Source of the DNA: an uncultured Sphingopyxis sp.
GTDB taxonomy: Bacteria > Pseudomonadota > Alphaproteobacteria > Sphingomonadales > Sphingomonadaceae
DNA length: 43,167 nucleotides
Assembly: GCA_936933955.1 (NCBI GenBank)
Contig: CAKZIN010000089.1
Span: forward strand, 1 to 43,167
Direction: 5' to 3'
Shown here in pieces: positions 15,389 to 24,095 of the stretch. Position 1 is the stretch's first letter. Each line of letters starts with the position of its first letter. A program made the translations under genes and the position numbers. A model generated the notes under the pieces. The model saw only the letters and a list, made by a program, of their open reading frames with translations. It was not told the DNA's origin and ran no database searches.

Positions 15389-16414
15389 TCAGCGCGATCG
15401 CGCCGCCATTCGCGCGATTTCGGTCAACTCGACGCGCAACTGCAAGTCGGCGAGTTGGCTTTCGCCGCGGCGTTTCATCGCGTGCTCGGTGTCGAGCAGA
15501 CGCTCGATCAGCCGTGCAAGTGAAGGCGCATCCCACCGGGTAAGCTGCCGTTCGAAAGCCCGCTTCTGCGGGGCAGGGAGCGGGGCCTTGCGCGCGGCGC
15601 TTTCGGGGTCGCCGCCGCGCTCGACCGCCACCCGACTGCCCGCGAGCAGCATCGCCCGCCGTCCCATCGCGCGCAGCAATCCGATGTCGAGCTCCCCGGT
15701 CGCGTCGGCGGCGGCGAGCGCGGCGGGGAGGTTCTTCACTTCACCTCCGAGCACCGCGTCGATCAGCGCGTCCCCCGCGACGCCCGGCGTTTCGGCGCCG
15801 ATCGCGTCCCAGTCAGCGAGCGTCGCTTCCCGCCGGTCGCCAAGGTAAAGCGCAAGCTTCTCCATCTCGCGCATCGCGACGTCTCTATCGCTACGGCTGG
15901 CCGCGACGATCGCCTGCGCCACCCCCGCGCCGAGGGTCAGGCCGCAGGCACTCGCGGCTTCCTCCACCGCACGACGGGCGTCGCCGGCGAAGGGGACGTA
16001 GCTGATCACTGCGAGCGCCAGCGAGCTTGCGTCGGCGAGCTTCACCAGCGCCGAACGCGCGGTGAGGGTGCCGCCGACGATCAGCACCGGATGCTCGGCT
16101 GCGGGAAGCTCGAGCAGCGCGGTGGCGGCGGCGACGACCTCGTCCCCGCCGCCGCTGGGGATGTGCACGCGGATCCAGCGCGGGCCGCCGCCGAACAGCG
16201 ACAGCGCCGCCGCTTCGTCGCCGAGCCGCGCGGGGTCATCCTTGAGCTGTGCCGGGGTGAGGTCGACGCATTCCGCGCCTTCGCCCAGCGCCGCAACGCG
16301 CATCGCCATCAGCTTGCGCGAGCCGGCTTCGTCGGGGCCGCAGAAGACGTAGAGCCGGACCTTCGGGTTCGGCTGGCTCAGCTGCTTGTGGGCCTCGGAC
16401 GACTTGAGCGGCAT
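15389..16414 (-). CDS. holA: DNA polymerase III delta subunit
   Basis: Clamp-loader delta subunit (341 residues, usual length) that opens the sliding clamp at replication forks. The N-terminal nucleotide-fold domain begins with VRLYVFCGPDEAGSRKLMAMRV. The middle region has DRDVAMREMEKLALYLGD, typical of HolA. The C-terminal collar domain contains ELDIGLLRAMGRRAMLLAGSRV and AFERQLTRWDAPSLARLIERLLDTEHAMKRRG. The gene is the last of DUF3576-leuS-lptE-holA and starts 15 bp after the lptE stop. No terminator was seen in the 6 bp before the convergent DUF2061 gene. Confidence 0.93.
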   Translation of the reverse strand: MPLKSSEAHKQLSQPNPKVRLYVFCGPDEAGSRKLMAMRVAALGEGAECVDLTPAQLKDDPARLGDEAAALSLFGGGPRWIRVHIPSGGGDEVVAAATALLELPAAEHPVLIVGGTLTARSALVKLADASSLALAVISYVPFAGDARRAVEEAASACGLTLGAGVAQAIVAASRSDRDVAMREMEKLALYLGDRREATLADWDAIGAETPGVAGDALIDAVLGGEVKNLPAALAAADATGELDIGLLRAMGRRAMLLAGSRVAVERGGDPESAARKAPLPAPQKRAFERQLTRWDAPSLARLIERLLDTEHAMKRRGESQLADLQLRVELTEIARMAARSR

Positions 16415-16429
16415 AGCCGGAAGGCCCGC

Positions 16430-16978
16430 TCAGCGGGACGGGGCGGGGGTAGGTTCGCCAGCCGTTGCGCCGGTCGCGGCATAGGCGGCGACGCGCGCGA
16501 CCATCTGCCCGGCAAGCGCTTCCGCAAGCCGTTCGAGCGCGGTGCGTTCGGCGGCGATGGTCGCATATTCGCTGCCCACCACGTCGATCCCCGCATCGGT
16601 GCCGGAGGTCGCGTCGAGCAGCGTCTCCCCGCTCGCGGCGTCGATCAGCTGCCAGCGCGCGCGAAGCGTGCGACGTTCGCGGCTGACCGTGTCGTCGAGC
16701 CGCACGCCCAAACCGCTGATGCGGTCGTCGAGCCGGACCGCGAGCCGGTAACGCGCGCCTGAATCGCGCACGCTGGTGCCCGCGGCGGCAAGTCGCTGGC
16801 GCAGCGCGTCGCGCACGATCCAGCCGGTCTCCCCCTCGATCGGGTCGACCGAGATGCTGCGCAGCGTGTTCGCGATGCGACCGCCTTGCCCGCCCGCGTA
16901 GAGCGGCGTTAGACCGCAACCGACCAAGCTCAACGATGCGGCGGCCAGTGCCAGCAACAGGGGCGCTCGGCGGGTCAC
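16430..16978 (-). CDS. lptE: LPS-assembly lipoprotein LptE
   Basis: A 182-residue outer-membrane lipoprotein, the plug partner of LptD in lipopolysaccharide insertion. The signal peptide MTRRAPLLLALAAASLSLVGC ends in lipobox LVGC (Cys21), followed by GLTPLYAGG, the typical alphaproteobacterial LptE start. WIVRDALRQRL, ARYRLAVRLDD and RARWQLIDAASGETLLDA follow. The C-terminus has the conserved EYATIAAERTALERLAEALAGQMVARVAAY. The start overlaps the leuS stop by 4 bp (ATGA). The leuS-lptE-holA order supports the call. Confidence 0.92.
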   Translation of the reverse strand: MTRRAPLLLALAAASLSLVGCGLTPLYAGGQGGRIANTLRSISVDPIEGETGWIVRDALRQRLAAAGTSVRDSGARYRLAVRLDDRISGLGVRLDDTVSRERRTLRARWQLIDAASGETLLDATSGTDAGIDVVGSEYATIAAERTALERLAEALAGQMVARVAAYAATGATAGEPTPAPSR

Positions 16979-19560
16979 AGGACGATGTTCACCAGCCGCC
17001 CCGGGACGGCGATGATCCGCTGCGGCGTCGCACCGTCGATCGCGCGCTGCACTTTGTCCGATGCCAGCGCCGCAGCCTCCATCGCCGCCTTGTCCGCGTC
17101 GCGGGGGAGGGTAATGGTGTCGCGCAGCTTGCCACTCACCTGCACCGCGATGGTCACGCTGTCGTCGACCAGCAGTGCGGGATCGTATGACGGCCAGGGC
17201 GCGTCGGCGATCAGCCCCTCACCCCCGAGCAACGCCCAGCCCGCTTCGGCGAGGTGCGGGGCCATCGGCGCCACCAGCGGCAGCATCGCGCGCACGGCGG
17301 CGGCCTTTGCAGGGCCGTCGGGCGCCTTCTCGACGCGGTTGGCGAGGTCGTGGAGGCGGGCGATGGCCTTGTTGAACGCCAGCGCCTCGATATCCTGCGC
17401 CACCCCATGCGTCGCTCGGGCAATGGCCTTGGCGAGGTCGGCGTCAGAGATTTCGCTGGTGCCGGGTTGCGCCGCCACGCCTTCGATCAGACGCCACAGC
17501 CGCCGCATGAAGCGGCTCGCGCCTTCGATACCCGCCTCCGACCAGACGAGGTCGCGTTCGGGGGGCGAATCGCTCAGCACGAACCAGCGCACCGCGTCGG
17601 CGCCATAGCGGGCGATGATCGCGTCCGGGTCGACGACGTTCTTCTTCGACTTGGACATTTTGACGACGCGGCCGACTTCGACCGGCGCGCCACTGTCGCG
17701 ATGCGTCGCCCCGCCACCGGAACGCACAACCTCATCGGGCGAAAGCCATAGCGGCAGTGCATCGGGACTTTCGCGCAGCGCGTAGGTCTCGTGAGTGACC
17801 ATGCCCTGGGTGAACAGCTGGCGGAACGGCTCGCGCACGTCGATGCGCCCGACCCGCGCCAGCGCGCGCGTCCAGAAGCGCGCGTAAAGGAGGTGGAGGA
17901 TCGCATGCTCGACCCCGCCGATATACTGATCGACCGGCAGCCAGCGCGCGATCTCTGCCGCGTCGAACGGCTTGTCCGCAGGCTGGCTCGCAAAACGGAG
18001 GAAATACCAGCTCGAATCGACGAAGGTGTCGAGCGTGTCGGTCTCCCGGCTCGCCGCCGCGCCGCATTTCGGACAGTCGACGTCGCGCCACGTCGGATGG
18101 CGGTCGAGCGGGTTGCCCGGGCGGTCGAAGCTGACGTCCTCGGGCAGCACCACGGGGAGCTGTTCGCGCGGAACCGGCACGATGCCGCAGCTTTCGCAGC
18201 GGATCATCGGGATCGGGGTGCCCCAGTAGCGCTGGCGCGATACGCCCCAGTCGCGCAGCCGCCAGACGGTGCGCCCTTCGCCCCAGCCCTCGGCCTCCGC
18301 CTTGGCGATCACCGCGGCCTTGGCGGCGTCGATGCTCATTCCGTCGAGGAAGCGCGAGTTGACGATCACGCCCTCGCCAGTGAACGCCTCGTCGCCGTCG
18401 AAGCGTGCGGCGGTCTCCTCGCCATCAGCGAGCACGCGCACCACCGGCAGTTCGTAGGCGCGCGCGAAATCGAGGTCGCGCTGATCGTGCGCCGGGCAGC
18501 CAAAGATCGCGCCGGTGCCGTAGTCCATCAGCACATAGTTGACGACCCAGACCGGCAGATGATGGTCGGGGTCGAGCGGATGCTGGACCCTTAGGCCGGT
18601 GTCGAAGCCGCGCTTTTCCGCGGTGTCGAGCTCCGCCTGCGCGGTCCCCATCGCGCGGCATTCGGCGATGAAGTCGGCGAGCCGCGGTGAGTTGGCGGCC
18701 ATTGCCTCCGCAATCGGATGGTCGGGCGCGACCGCGACAAAGCTCGCCCCGAACAGCGTGTCGGGCCGCGTCGTGAACACCGCCACGCCATCTTCGCCCG
18801 CCACCGGGGCCGAACCGGCGGGGAAGGCGAAGCGGAACTCAAGCCCCTGGCTCTTGCCGATCCAGTTTTCCTGCATCAGCCGCACCTTGTCCGGCCAATG
18901 TTCGAGGCTGGCGAGCCCCTCCAGCAACTCGTCGGCGAAGTCGGTGATCTTGAGGAACCACTGGCTGAGCTTGCGGCGCTCGACCGGCGCGCCCGAACGC
19001 CAGCCCTTGCCGTCGATGACCTGCTCGTTGGCGAGCACGGTCATGTCGACCGGGTCCCAGTTGACGTAACTTTCGCGCCGCGTGACCAGCCCCGCCTCAT
19101 AAAGGTCGAGGAACAGCGCCTGTTCATGGCCGTAATATTCGGGGTCGCAGGTGGCGAACTCGCGGCTCCAGTCGATCGCGAGGCCGAGCCGTTTGAGCTG
19201 CGCGCGCATCGCCGCGATGTTGTCGCGGGTCCAGCCGCCGGGGTGGACGCCCTTTTCCATCGCCGCGTTCTCGGCGGGCATGCCGAACGCGTCCCAGCCC
19301 ATCGGGTGCAGCACCGCATGTCCGGTCGCCGCTTTGTAGCGCGCGAGGACGTCGCCCATCGCATAGTTGCGCACGTGGCCGACGTGGATGCGCCCCGATG
19401 GGTAAGGGAACATCTCGAGGATATAAGCCTTGGGCCGGTCGGGATGACGGTCCGCGTTGAAGCAGTCCGCCACGGCCCATCGGGCTTGCGCGGCGGCGTC
19501 GATGCTCGCCGGGTCGAAGCCGGACGCGGCGGGGCTGGCGCTTCCTTCAGCGCTGTTCAT
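16975..19560 (-). CDS. leuS: Leucyl-tRNA synthetase
   Basis: Class I synthetase of 861 residues, full length, charging tRNA-Leu. The HIGH-type motif is HVGH (59-62) in FPYPSGRIHVGHVRNYAMGD. The CP1 editing domain occupies about 225-420 (VFTTRPDTLFGA). A zinc-type knuckle is formed by CESCG and CPKCG. KMSKS lies at 634-638. The tail is an anticodon-binding domain with the C-terminal domain VTIAVQVSGKLRDTITLP. It starts 18 bp after the DUF3576 gene and is coupled to lptE. Confidence 0.98.
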   Translation of the reverse strand: MNSAEGSASPAASGFDPASIDAAAQARWAVADCFNADRHPDRPKAYILEMFPYPSGRIHVGHVRNYAMGDVLARYKAATGHAVLHPMGWDAFGMPAENAAMEKGVHPGGWTRDNIAAMRAQLKRLGLAIDWSREFATCDPEYYGHEQALFLDLYEAGLVTRRESYVNWDPVDMTVLANEQVIDGKGWRSGAPVERRKLSQWFLKITDFADELLEGLASLEHWPDKVRLMQENWIGKSQGLEFRFAFPAGSAPVAGEDGVAVFTTRPDTLFGASFVAVAPDHPIAEAMAANSPRLADFIAECRAMGTAQAELDTAEKRGFDTGLRVQHPLDPDHHLPVWVVNYVLMDYGTGAIFGCPAHDQRDLDFARAYELPVVRVLADGEETAARFDGDEAFTGEGVIVNSRFLDGMSIDAAKAAVIAKAEAEGWGEGRTVWRLRDWGVSRQRYWGTPIPMIRCESCGIVPVPREQLPVVLPEDVSFDRPGNPLDRHPTWRDVDCPKCGAAASRETDTLDTFVDSSWYFLRFASQPADKPFDAAEIARWLPVDQYIGGVEHAILHLLYARFWTRALARVGRIDVREPFRQLFTQGMVTHETYALRESPDALPLWLSPDEVVRSGGGATHRDSGAPVEVGRVVKMSKSKKNVVDPDAIIARYGADAVRWFVLSDSPPERDLVWSEAGIEGASRFMRRLWRLIEGVAAQPGTSEISDADLAKAIARATHGVAQDIEALAFNKAIARLHDLANRVEKAPDGPAKAAAVRAMLPLVAPMAPHLAEAGWALLGGEGLIADAPWPSYDPALLVDDSVTIAVQVSGKLRDTITLPRDADKAAMEAAALASDKVQRAIDGATPQRIIAVPGRLVNIVL

Positions 19561-19578
19561 GGGAGGGGTGCGCCGCGC

Positions 19579-20025
19579 TTAGCGGCCGGCCCCGGCGACG
19601 CGGCGAAGGTCGCGCGCCTTGGTGAGGATGATCTCCTCCACCCGCTGCACCGTCGCCGCGGCGATCGGCGCGTCGACCCACGTCCCGTTCTGCGCCACCT
19701 GCCGCGCGCCCGACACGCGCAGCGCGTCGGCCCGCAGATCGCGGTCGAGGATCGCAACGGTCAGCTTCACCCGCTCGCCCGGGTTCGCGGGGTTGGCGTA
19801 CCAGTCGGTAACGATGACGCCGCCGTTGGGATCGGCCTGCGTCAGTGTCGCAAAAGACAGCGCATCGAGGCTCGCGCGCCAGAGGTAGGCGTTGACGCCG
19901 ATCGTCGTCACCTGGCTCGCGGCGAGGTCAGCGCGGCTCGGCCCCTTGCGACCGGCACAACCCGGCAGCATGACCAGCGAAACCGCGGCAAGCGCGAGCG
20001 AAAGGGCCGGAATCGGGCGGGTCAT
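19579..20025 (-). CDS. DUF3576 lipoprotein
   Basis: A 148-residue lipoprotein: MTRPIPALSLALAAVSLVMLPGC gives lipobox LPGC (Cys23). The mature domain has GVNAYLWRASLDALSF, DPNGGVIVTDWYANPANPGERVKLTVAILDRDLRADALRVS and VEEIILTKARDLR, the DUF3576 pattern usually encoded just before leuS in alphaproteobacteria. Function unknown; an outer-membrane location next to lptE is suggestive. ATG 20025 is chosen over 20031 and 20094 because GAGGA lies 5 nt upstream of it. Confidence 0.87.
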   Translation of the reverse strand: MTRPIPALSLALAAVSLVMLPGCAGRKGPSRADLAASQVTTIGVNAYLWRASLDALSFATLTQADPNGGVIVTDWYANPANPGERVKLTVAILDRDLRADALRVSGARQVAQNGTWVDAPIAAATVQRVEEIILTKARDLRRVAGAGR

Positions 20026-20052
20026 GGACATCCTCAAAAGGCTGGTCGAAAC

Positions 20053-20063
20053 GTTCGGAACGC
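20053..20063. promoter_or_regulatory. 11-bp palindrome in the DUF3576 upstream region
   Basis: CGTTC-G-GAACG is perfectly symmetric. It lies 28 bp upstream of the DUF3576-leuS operon and on the other side faces the gene at 20237. An operator role is possible but unproven. Confidence 0.25.
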
Positions 20064-20236
20064 TTGCTTTAGGCGGCTCCGCGACCCCCCGCAAGCGCGC
20101 CGCTCGCGCGCGCTTTCAGGGCAAGCGATGCATGGGGGCAACAGTGCGAGAGGAAAGCGACTCCGTCGCTGGAAATTCCCGCGCGAACGGCGATATGCTA
20201 CGCATCCGCAATCGGAGTCGGAGCGTTACCGGTCGC

Positions 20237-20983
20237 ATGATGTCAGCGCGTGCCTTGAAGATGGTGGGTGGAGCGGCAATCGCCGCAGCCGCGCTTGCCG
20301 TCGCGCCCGTCGCTGTCGCGGCGGCGAACGTCGGCACGCCATCGCGGGAGGCGGCGCTGTCTGCGCTCGCCGGGCGGTTCACTCCGGCCAAGGGTGAGCC
20401 TGCGCTGCTCGCTCGTTACGCCGCCATCTCGACCGAGGCGCGCCGCTCGTTCAGCTTCACGCCCGCCCTGTCGCGCGTTCCCAATCGCGAGGTGACGCTG
20501 GTCCGCCGCGCGATGCCGATGCGCAGCCTGGCTGGCGCACTGCCGGCTGCGTTGCCCACCCGCGTCGCCAGCGCGCCCGGGGCGCCGGCGATCAATATCG
20601 CTCCGGTAAGCTACCGTCTGGGGAGCGCGATCGGCTTCACGCGCTTCGCTTCGCCGGATATCGATCAGGCGACGAACGTCGATATTTCGGCGCTACCGCA
20701 GGCACGCCGTCCAGTCGACCCGACGCAGCGCCCGTCGCGCTTCGGCGGCGATCTGGAGGTGGCGCAGCCCGCCCTCGCGGCCCCGACCCGCAGCCGCGCG
20801 GGCCGCACTCTCGACGCCGAACGGCCGGTCGAGGTGGACGTCACCGGCAGCTACCGCCTGACGCGCAACGTCGACATCACCGCCGGCGTCCGCCTCCGCC
20901 GCGAAGACGACCGCTTGGCGCCGATCACCGACGCCCGGCAGGACAGCCAGGCGGTGTTCGTGGGAACGCAGTTCCGCTTTTGA
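20237..20983 (+). CDS. Exported protein of unknown function, possible outer-membrane beta protein
   Basis: I do not recognise a family. From ATG 20237 (20195 and 20240 are alternatives; none has a clear ribosome site) the protein has about 248 residues. It begins with a signal peptide, MMSARALKMVGGAAIAAAALAVAPVAVAA. The mature part is rich in Ala, Pro and Arg, with a low-complexity middle. The C-terminal 45 residues look like paired beta strands, VDVTGSYRLTRNVDITAGVRLR and DSQAVFVGTQFRF, ending in Phe like outer-membrane barrel proteins. The strand pattern is too short for a full barrel. It is transcribed away from the DUF3576-leuS operon and followed by a repeat-filled spacer. Confidence 0.6.
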   Translation: MMSARALKMVGGAAIAAAALAVAPVAVAAANVGTPSREAALSALAGRFTPAKGEPALLARYAAISTEARRSFSFTPALSRVPNREVTLVRRAMPMRSLAGALPAALPTRVASAPGAPAINIAPVSYRLGSAIGFTRFASPDIDQATNVDISALPQARRPVDPTQRPSRFGGDLEVAQPALAAPTRSRAGRTLDAERPVEVDVTGSYRLTRNVDITAGVRLRREDDRLAPITDARQDSQAVFVGTQFRF

Positions 20984-21065
20984 GGGTAGTTGCGGGGCGT
21001 CGTTCGGTGACGCTGCGTACTGCTGGGCGGCGTTTCGATTAGCTTTACGCTGGCGCTCTCCCTGC

Positions 21066-21165
21066 CGTCATTGCGAGCGTAGCGAAGCAATCGATCGCTA
21101 CCTATCCGCTCAGAGCGAACGCGGTCGATGCCGCTGACGGCGCGAGATGGATTGCTTCGCGGCGC
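21066..21165. repeat. REP-like inverted repeat (GCGAAGCAATC family)
   Basis: GCGAAGCAATC at 21082-21092 is exactly complementary to GATTGCTTCGC at 21150-21160. The left arm belongs to the longer hairpin ATTGCGAGCGTAGCGAAGCAAT (21070-21091). A related single arm occurs at 29004-29038. The whole lies in the 401-bp non-coding gap 20984-21384 before gyrB. Confidence 0.7.
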
Positions 21166-21188
21166 ACTAGGTCTTCTGGAGAGCTGAA

Positions 21189-21336
21189 CCCCCTCCCCCT
21201 TGTGGGGAGGGGAAGGGGTGGGGGCCCGCTCGCGTCTGCGAGCGCAAGAGATTGATTGCGACCTCGCGCCGGCGATTCTTCACGAGCCGCAGACGCGGCT
21301 CGGCCCCCACCCCGCCCTCCCCACAAGGGGGAGGGA
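21189..21336. repeat. REPIN-like double hairpin A
   Basis: The left arm CCCCTCCCCCTTGTGGGGAGGGG and the right arm GCCCTCCCCACAAGGGGGAGGG are inverted copies around about 100 bp containing CCGCAGACGCGG. The arms differ in the loop (TTGTG/CACAA) from copies B to F. It occupies the rest of the hypothetical/gyrB spacer; apart from this and the REP-like repeat at 21066 I see nothing else in that spacer. Confidence 0.75.
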
Positions 21337-21384
21337 GAAAGGGAGCGTCGGCTCAGCGCGCGGCGCCCTCCACGAGCGCGCCCC

Positions 21385-23979
21385 TCAAACGTCCAAATTC
21401 GCGACGTTCAGCGCGTTGTCCTGGATGAACGCGCGGCGGGGTTCGACCTCTTCGCCCATCAGGCGGGTGAAGACGTCGTCGGTGACGTCTGCGGTTTCCA
21501 ACTCCACCCGCAGCAGCGTGCGCACGGTCGGGTCGAGCGTGGTTTCCCACAGCTGCTCCGCGTTCATTTCCCCAAGACCCTTGTAGCGGGAGATGGCAAG
21601 CCCGCGACTGGCGTGGGCGAGCACCGCGTCGAGCAGCTCGGTCGGACGCGCGACGTGGACCGGCCCCGTGGTCTTCTTGCCCTTGCCACCGCCGCGCGCG
21701 GTCTGGGTGCCGGGTTCGTCGGGCTGCGCTTCCTCGGGCGCGAGCGGGTCGCTGTCGGCTTCGGGCGTTTCGACCGCAGCGGCGGCTTCGGCATTTCCCG
21801 CGACGATCTGGCCGGGGCGTGCGTAATCCTCCGCAACCTCCGCCCCGATCGCGGCGAGGCGGCGTGCCTCTCCGCTGGTGACGAAGCTCGCATCGATGAC
21901 GTGGTGGTCGGTCACCCCGCGCCAGGCGCGGCGGAGATAATAGCCGCCGTCCTCGCCGAGCCCGACCTCCCACTTGCCGTCCTCGCCGCGTGCGGTTTCA
22001 CTGGCGTTGAGGTGGTCGGCGGTGCGCTTGGCGGCGGCGGCGCGCTCGTCGTGGGAGAGCTCGCCTAGCGCGCCTGCCAGCGCCAGCGCCTCGATCAGCG
22101 CGGGATCGTAGCGGCGCGGGACGTAGCGCATCACCGCGCGCAGCCGCTGCGCGGCCTCGATCATGGTGCGCAAGTCGTTGCCGCTGCGGCTGCCGCCGAC
22201 GCCGTCGTAACGCAACGCACCCACCCCGCTGTCGATCAGGTAGCGGTCGAGCGCGGCATCGTCCTTGAGGTAGACCTCCGACCGGTTCTTCGCGACCTTA
22301 TACAGCGGCGGCTGCGCGATATAGAGGTGCCCCGCTTCGATGATCTGCGGCATCTGGCGGTAGAAAAACGTCAGCAAGAGCGTGCGGATGTGCGCGCCGT
22401 CGACGTCGGCGTCGGTCATGATGACGATCTTGTGATAGCGCAGCTTGTCGAGGCTGAATTCGTCGCGGATCCCTGCACCCAGAGCCTGGATCAGCGTGCC
22501 CACCTCCTTCGAGGAGATGATGCGGTCAAACCGCGCGCGCTCGACGTTCAGGATCTTGCCCTTCAGCGGGAGGATCGCCTGATAATGGCTGTCGCGCCCC
22601 TTTTTGGCGGAGCCGCCGGCGCTGTCGCCCTCGACGAGGAACAGCTCAGATTTCGCCGGGTCGCGCTCGGCGCAGTCCTGCAGCTTGCCGGGGAGCGAGG
22701 CGATGTCCATCACCCCCTTGCGCCGGGTGAGCTCACGCGCCTTGCGCGCCGCTTCGCGCGCGGCGGCGGCGTCGATCACCTTTTGCACGATGCCCTTGGC
22801 GGGGCCGGGGTTCTCCTCCAGCCACTGGCCGAGCTTGTCGCTCATCAAGCTCTCGAGCGGCTGGCGCACCTCGGAACTGACCAGCTTGTCCTTGGTCTGC
22901 GAGCTGAACTTGGGATCGGGCAGCTTGACCGAGACGATCGAGGTCAGCCCCTCGCGCATATCCTCACCGGTGAGCGCGACCTTCTCCTTCTTGAGGAGGC
23001 CCGAACGCTCGGCATAGCCATTGAGCGTTCGCGTCAGCGCGGCGCGGAACGCGGCGAGGTGGGTGCCGCCGTCGCGCTGGGGGATGTTGTTGGTGAAGGC
23101 GAGCTCGGTCGGGTAATAGCTGTCGTTCCACTGCAGCGCGACGTCGATGCCGATGCCGTCGCGGTTGGCGGAGATGGCGATCGGCTCCTCCATCAGCGCG
23201 GTCTTGTTGCGGTCCTGATATTGCACGAACGCGGCGATCCCGCCGTCGTAGCGCAGGTCGACCTCGCGCGGCTCGGCATGGCGCGCGTCGCCGAGCACGA
23301 TGCGCACCCCGGAGTTGAGGAACGCGAGCTCGCGGTAGCGATGCTCGAGCTTGTCGAAGTCATATTCGGTGACGTTCTTGAACGTGTCGGTGGAGGCGAG
23401 GAACTGGACCCGCGTGCCGCGCTTGGGCGCGCCGTCTTCGCTCAGCGGCGCATCGCCGCGGCGCACCAGCGGCGCCTCCGCATCGCCGTGGCGAAAGCGC
23501 ATCCAATATTCGCCGCCGTCGCGCCAGACGGTGAGCTCGAGCCATTCGGAGAGCGCGTTGACGACGCTGACCCCGACGCCGTGGAGACCGCCCGACACCT
23601 TGTAGGCGTTGCCATCCTCGCTGTTGTCGAATTTACCCCCGGCGTGGAGCTGGGTCATGATGACCTCGGCGGCGGAGACGCCCTCCTCCGCATGCATGTC
23701 GACCGGGATGCCGCGACCGTTATCCTCGACGCTGACGCTGTTGTCGGGGTGCAGCGTGATGAGCACGCGATCGGCGTGACCGGCGAGCGCCTCGTCGATC
23801 GAATTGTCGCTGACCTCGAACACCATGTGGTGCAGACCCGACCCGTCGTCGGTGTCGCCGATGTACATGCCGGGGCGTTTGCGGACCGCGTCGAGGCCCT
23901 TCAGAACCTTGATCGAATCCGCGCCATATTGGGTCGCGGTGCTGTGGTCGGAGGAGTGATTTTCGGTCGGTTCTGCCAT
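21385..23979 (-). CDS. gyrB: DNA gyrase subunit B
   Basis: ATPase subunit of type IIA topoisomerase that introduces negative supercoils; 864 residues from ATG 23979. An upstream in-frame ATG at 24027 is less likely because the conserved sequence starts at YGADSIKVLKGLDAVRKRPGMYIG. The GHKL ATPase domain has DNSIDEALAGH (catalytic Glu), EDNGRGIP and GGLHGVGVSVVNALS. The TOPRIM domain has EGDSAGGSAKKGRD (Glu near 450) and DADVDGAHIRTLL. The C-terminal tail has RYKGLGEMNAEQLWETTLDP. A charged, low-complexity linker (about residues 726-775, EAQPDEPGTQTARGGGKGKK) interrupts the tail domain and is unlike the E. coli protein. Confidence 0.97.
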   Translation of the reverse strand: MAEPTENHSSDHSTATQYGADSIKVLKGLDAVRKRPGMYIGDTDDGSGLHHMVFEVSDNSIDEALAGHADRVLITLHPDNSVSVEDNGRGIPVDMHAEEGVSAAEVIMTQLHAGGKFDNSEDGNAYKVSGGLHGVGVSVVNALSEWLELTVWRDGGEYWMRFRHGDAEAPLVRRGDAPLSEDGAPKRGTRVQFLASTDTFKNVTEYDFDKLEHRYRELAFLNSGVRIVLGDARHAEPREVDLRYDGGIAAFVQYQDRNKTALMEEPIAISANRDGIGIDVALQWNDSYYPTELAFTNNIPQRDGGTHLAAFRAALTRTLNGYAERSGLLKKEKVALTGEDMREGLTSIVSVKLPDPKFSSQTKDKLVSSEVRQPLESLMSDKLGQWLEENPGPAKGIVQKVIDAAAAREAARKARELTRRKGVMDIASLPGKLQDCAERDPAKSELFLVEGDSAGGSAKKGRDSHYQAILPLKGKILNVERARFDRIISSKEVGTLIQALGAGIRDEFSLDKLRYHKIVIMTDADVDGAHIRTLLLTFFYRQMPQIIEAGHLYIAQPPLYKVAKNRSEVYLKDDAALDRYLIDSGVGALRYDGVGGSRSGNDLRTMIEAAQRLRAVMRYVPRRYDPALIEALALAGALGELSHDERAAAAKRTADHLNASETARGEDGKWEVGLGEDGGYYLRRAWRGVTDHHVIDASFVTSGEARRLAAIGAEVAEDYARPGQIVAGNAEAAAAVETPEADSDPLAPEEAQPDEPGTQTARGGGKGKKTTGPVHVARPTELLDAVLAHASRGLAISRYKGLGEMNAEQLWETTLDPTVRTLLRVELETADVTDDVFTRLMGEEVEPRRAFIQDNALNVANLDV

Positions 23980-24055
23980 GCCCAGCCTATAGGCAAACCC
24001 CGCCGAAAAGCCAATGCCGCGCTCCACGTCCGCCGCGCGCGGGGCCCAAGATTTT

Positions 24056-24070
24056 ACGCTTGGCGAGCGT
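24056..24070. promoter_or_regulatory. Inverted repeat ACGCT-N5-AGCGT in the gyrB divergent spacer
   Basis: The repeat ACGCTTGGCGAGCGT lies 26 bp upstream of the lipoprotein gene and 77 bp upstream of gyrB. The 116-bp spacer must contain the gyrB promoter. A regulatory role is speculative. Confidence 0.25.
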
Positions 24071-24095
24071 GGCTTCCCCGGCCTAGTTTCCTGTC

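Noticed and set aside
18718..20397. 559-codon plus-strand frame opposite leuS
   Set aside because: Antisense of leuS and DUF3576, with no recognisable features.
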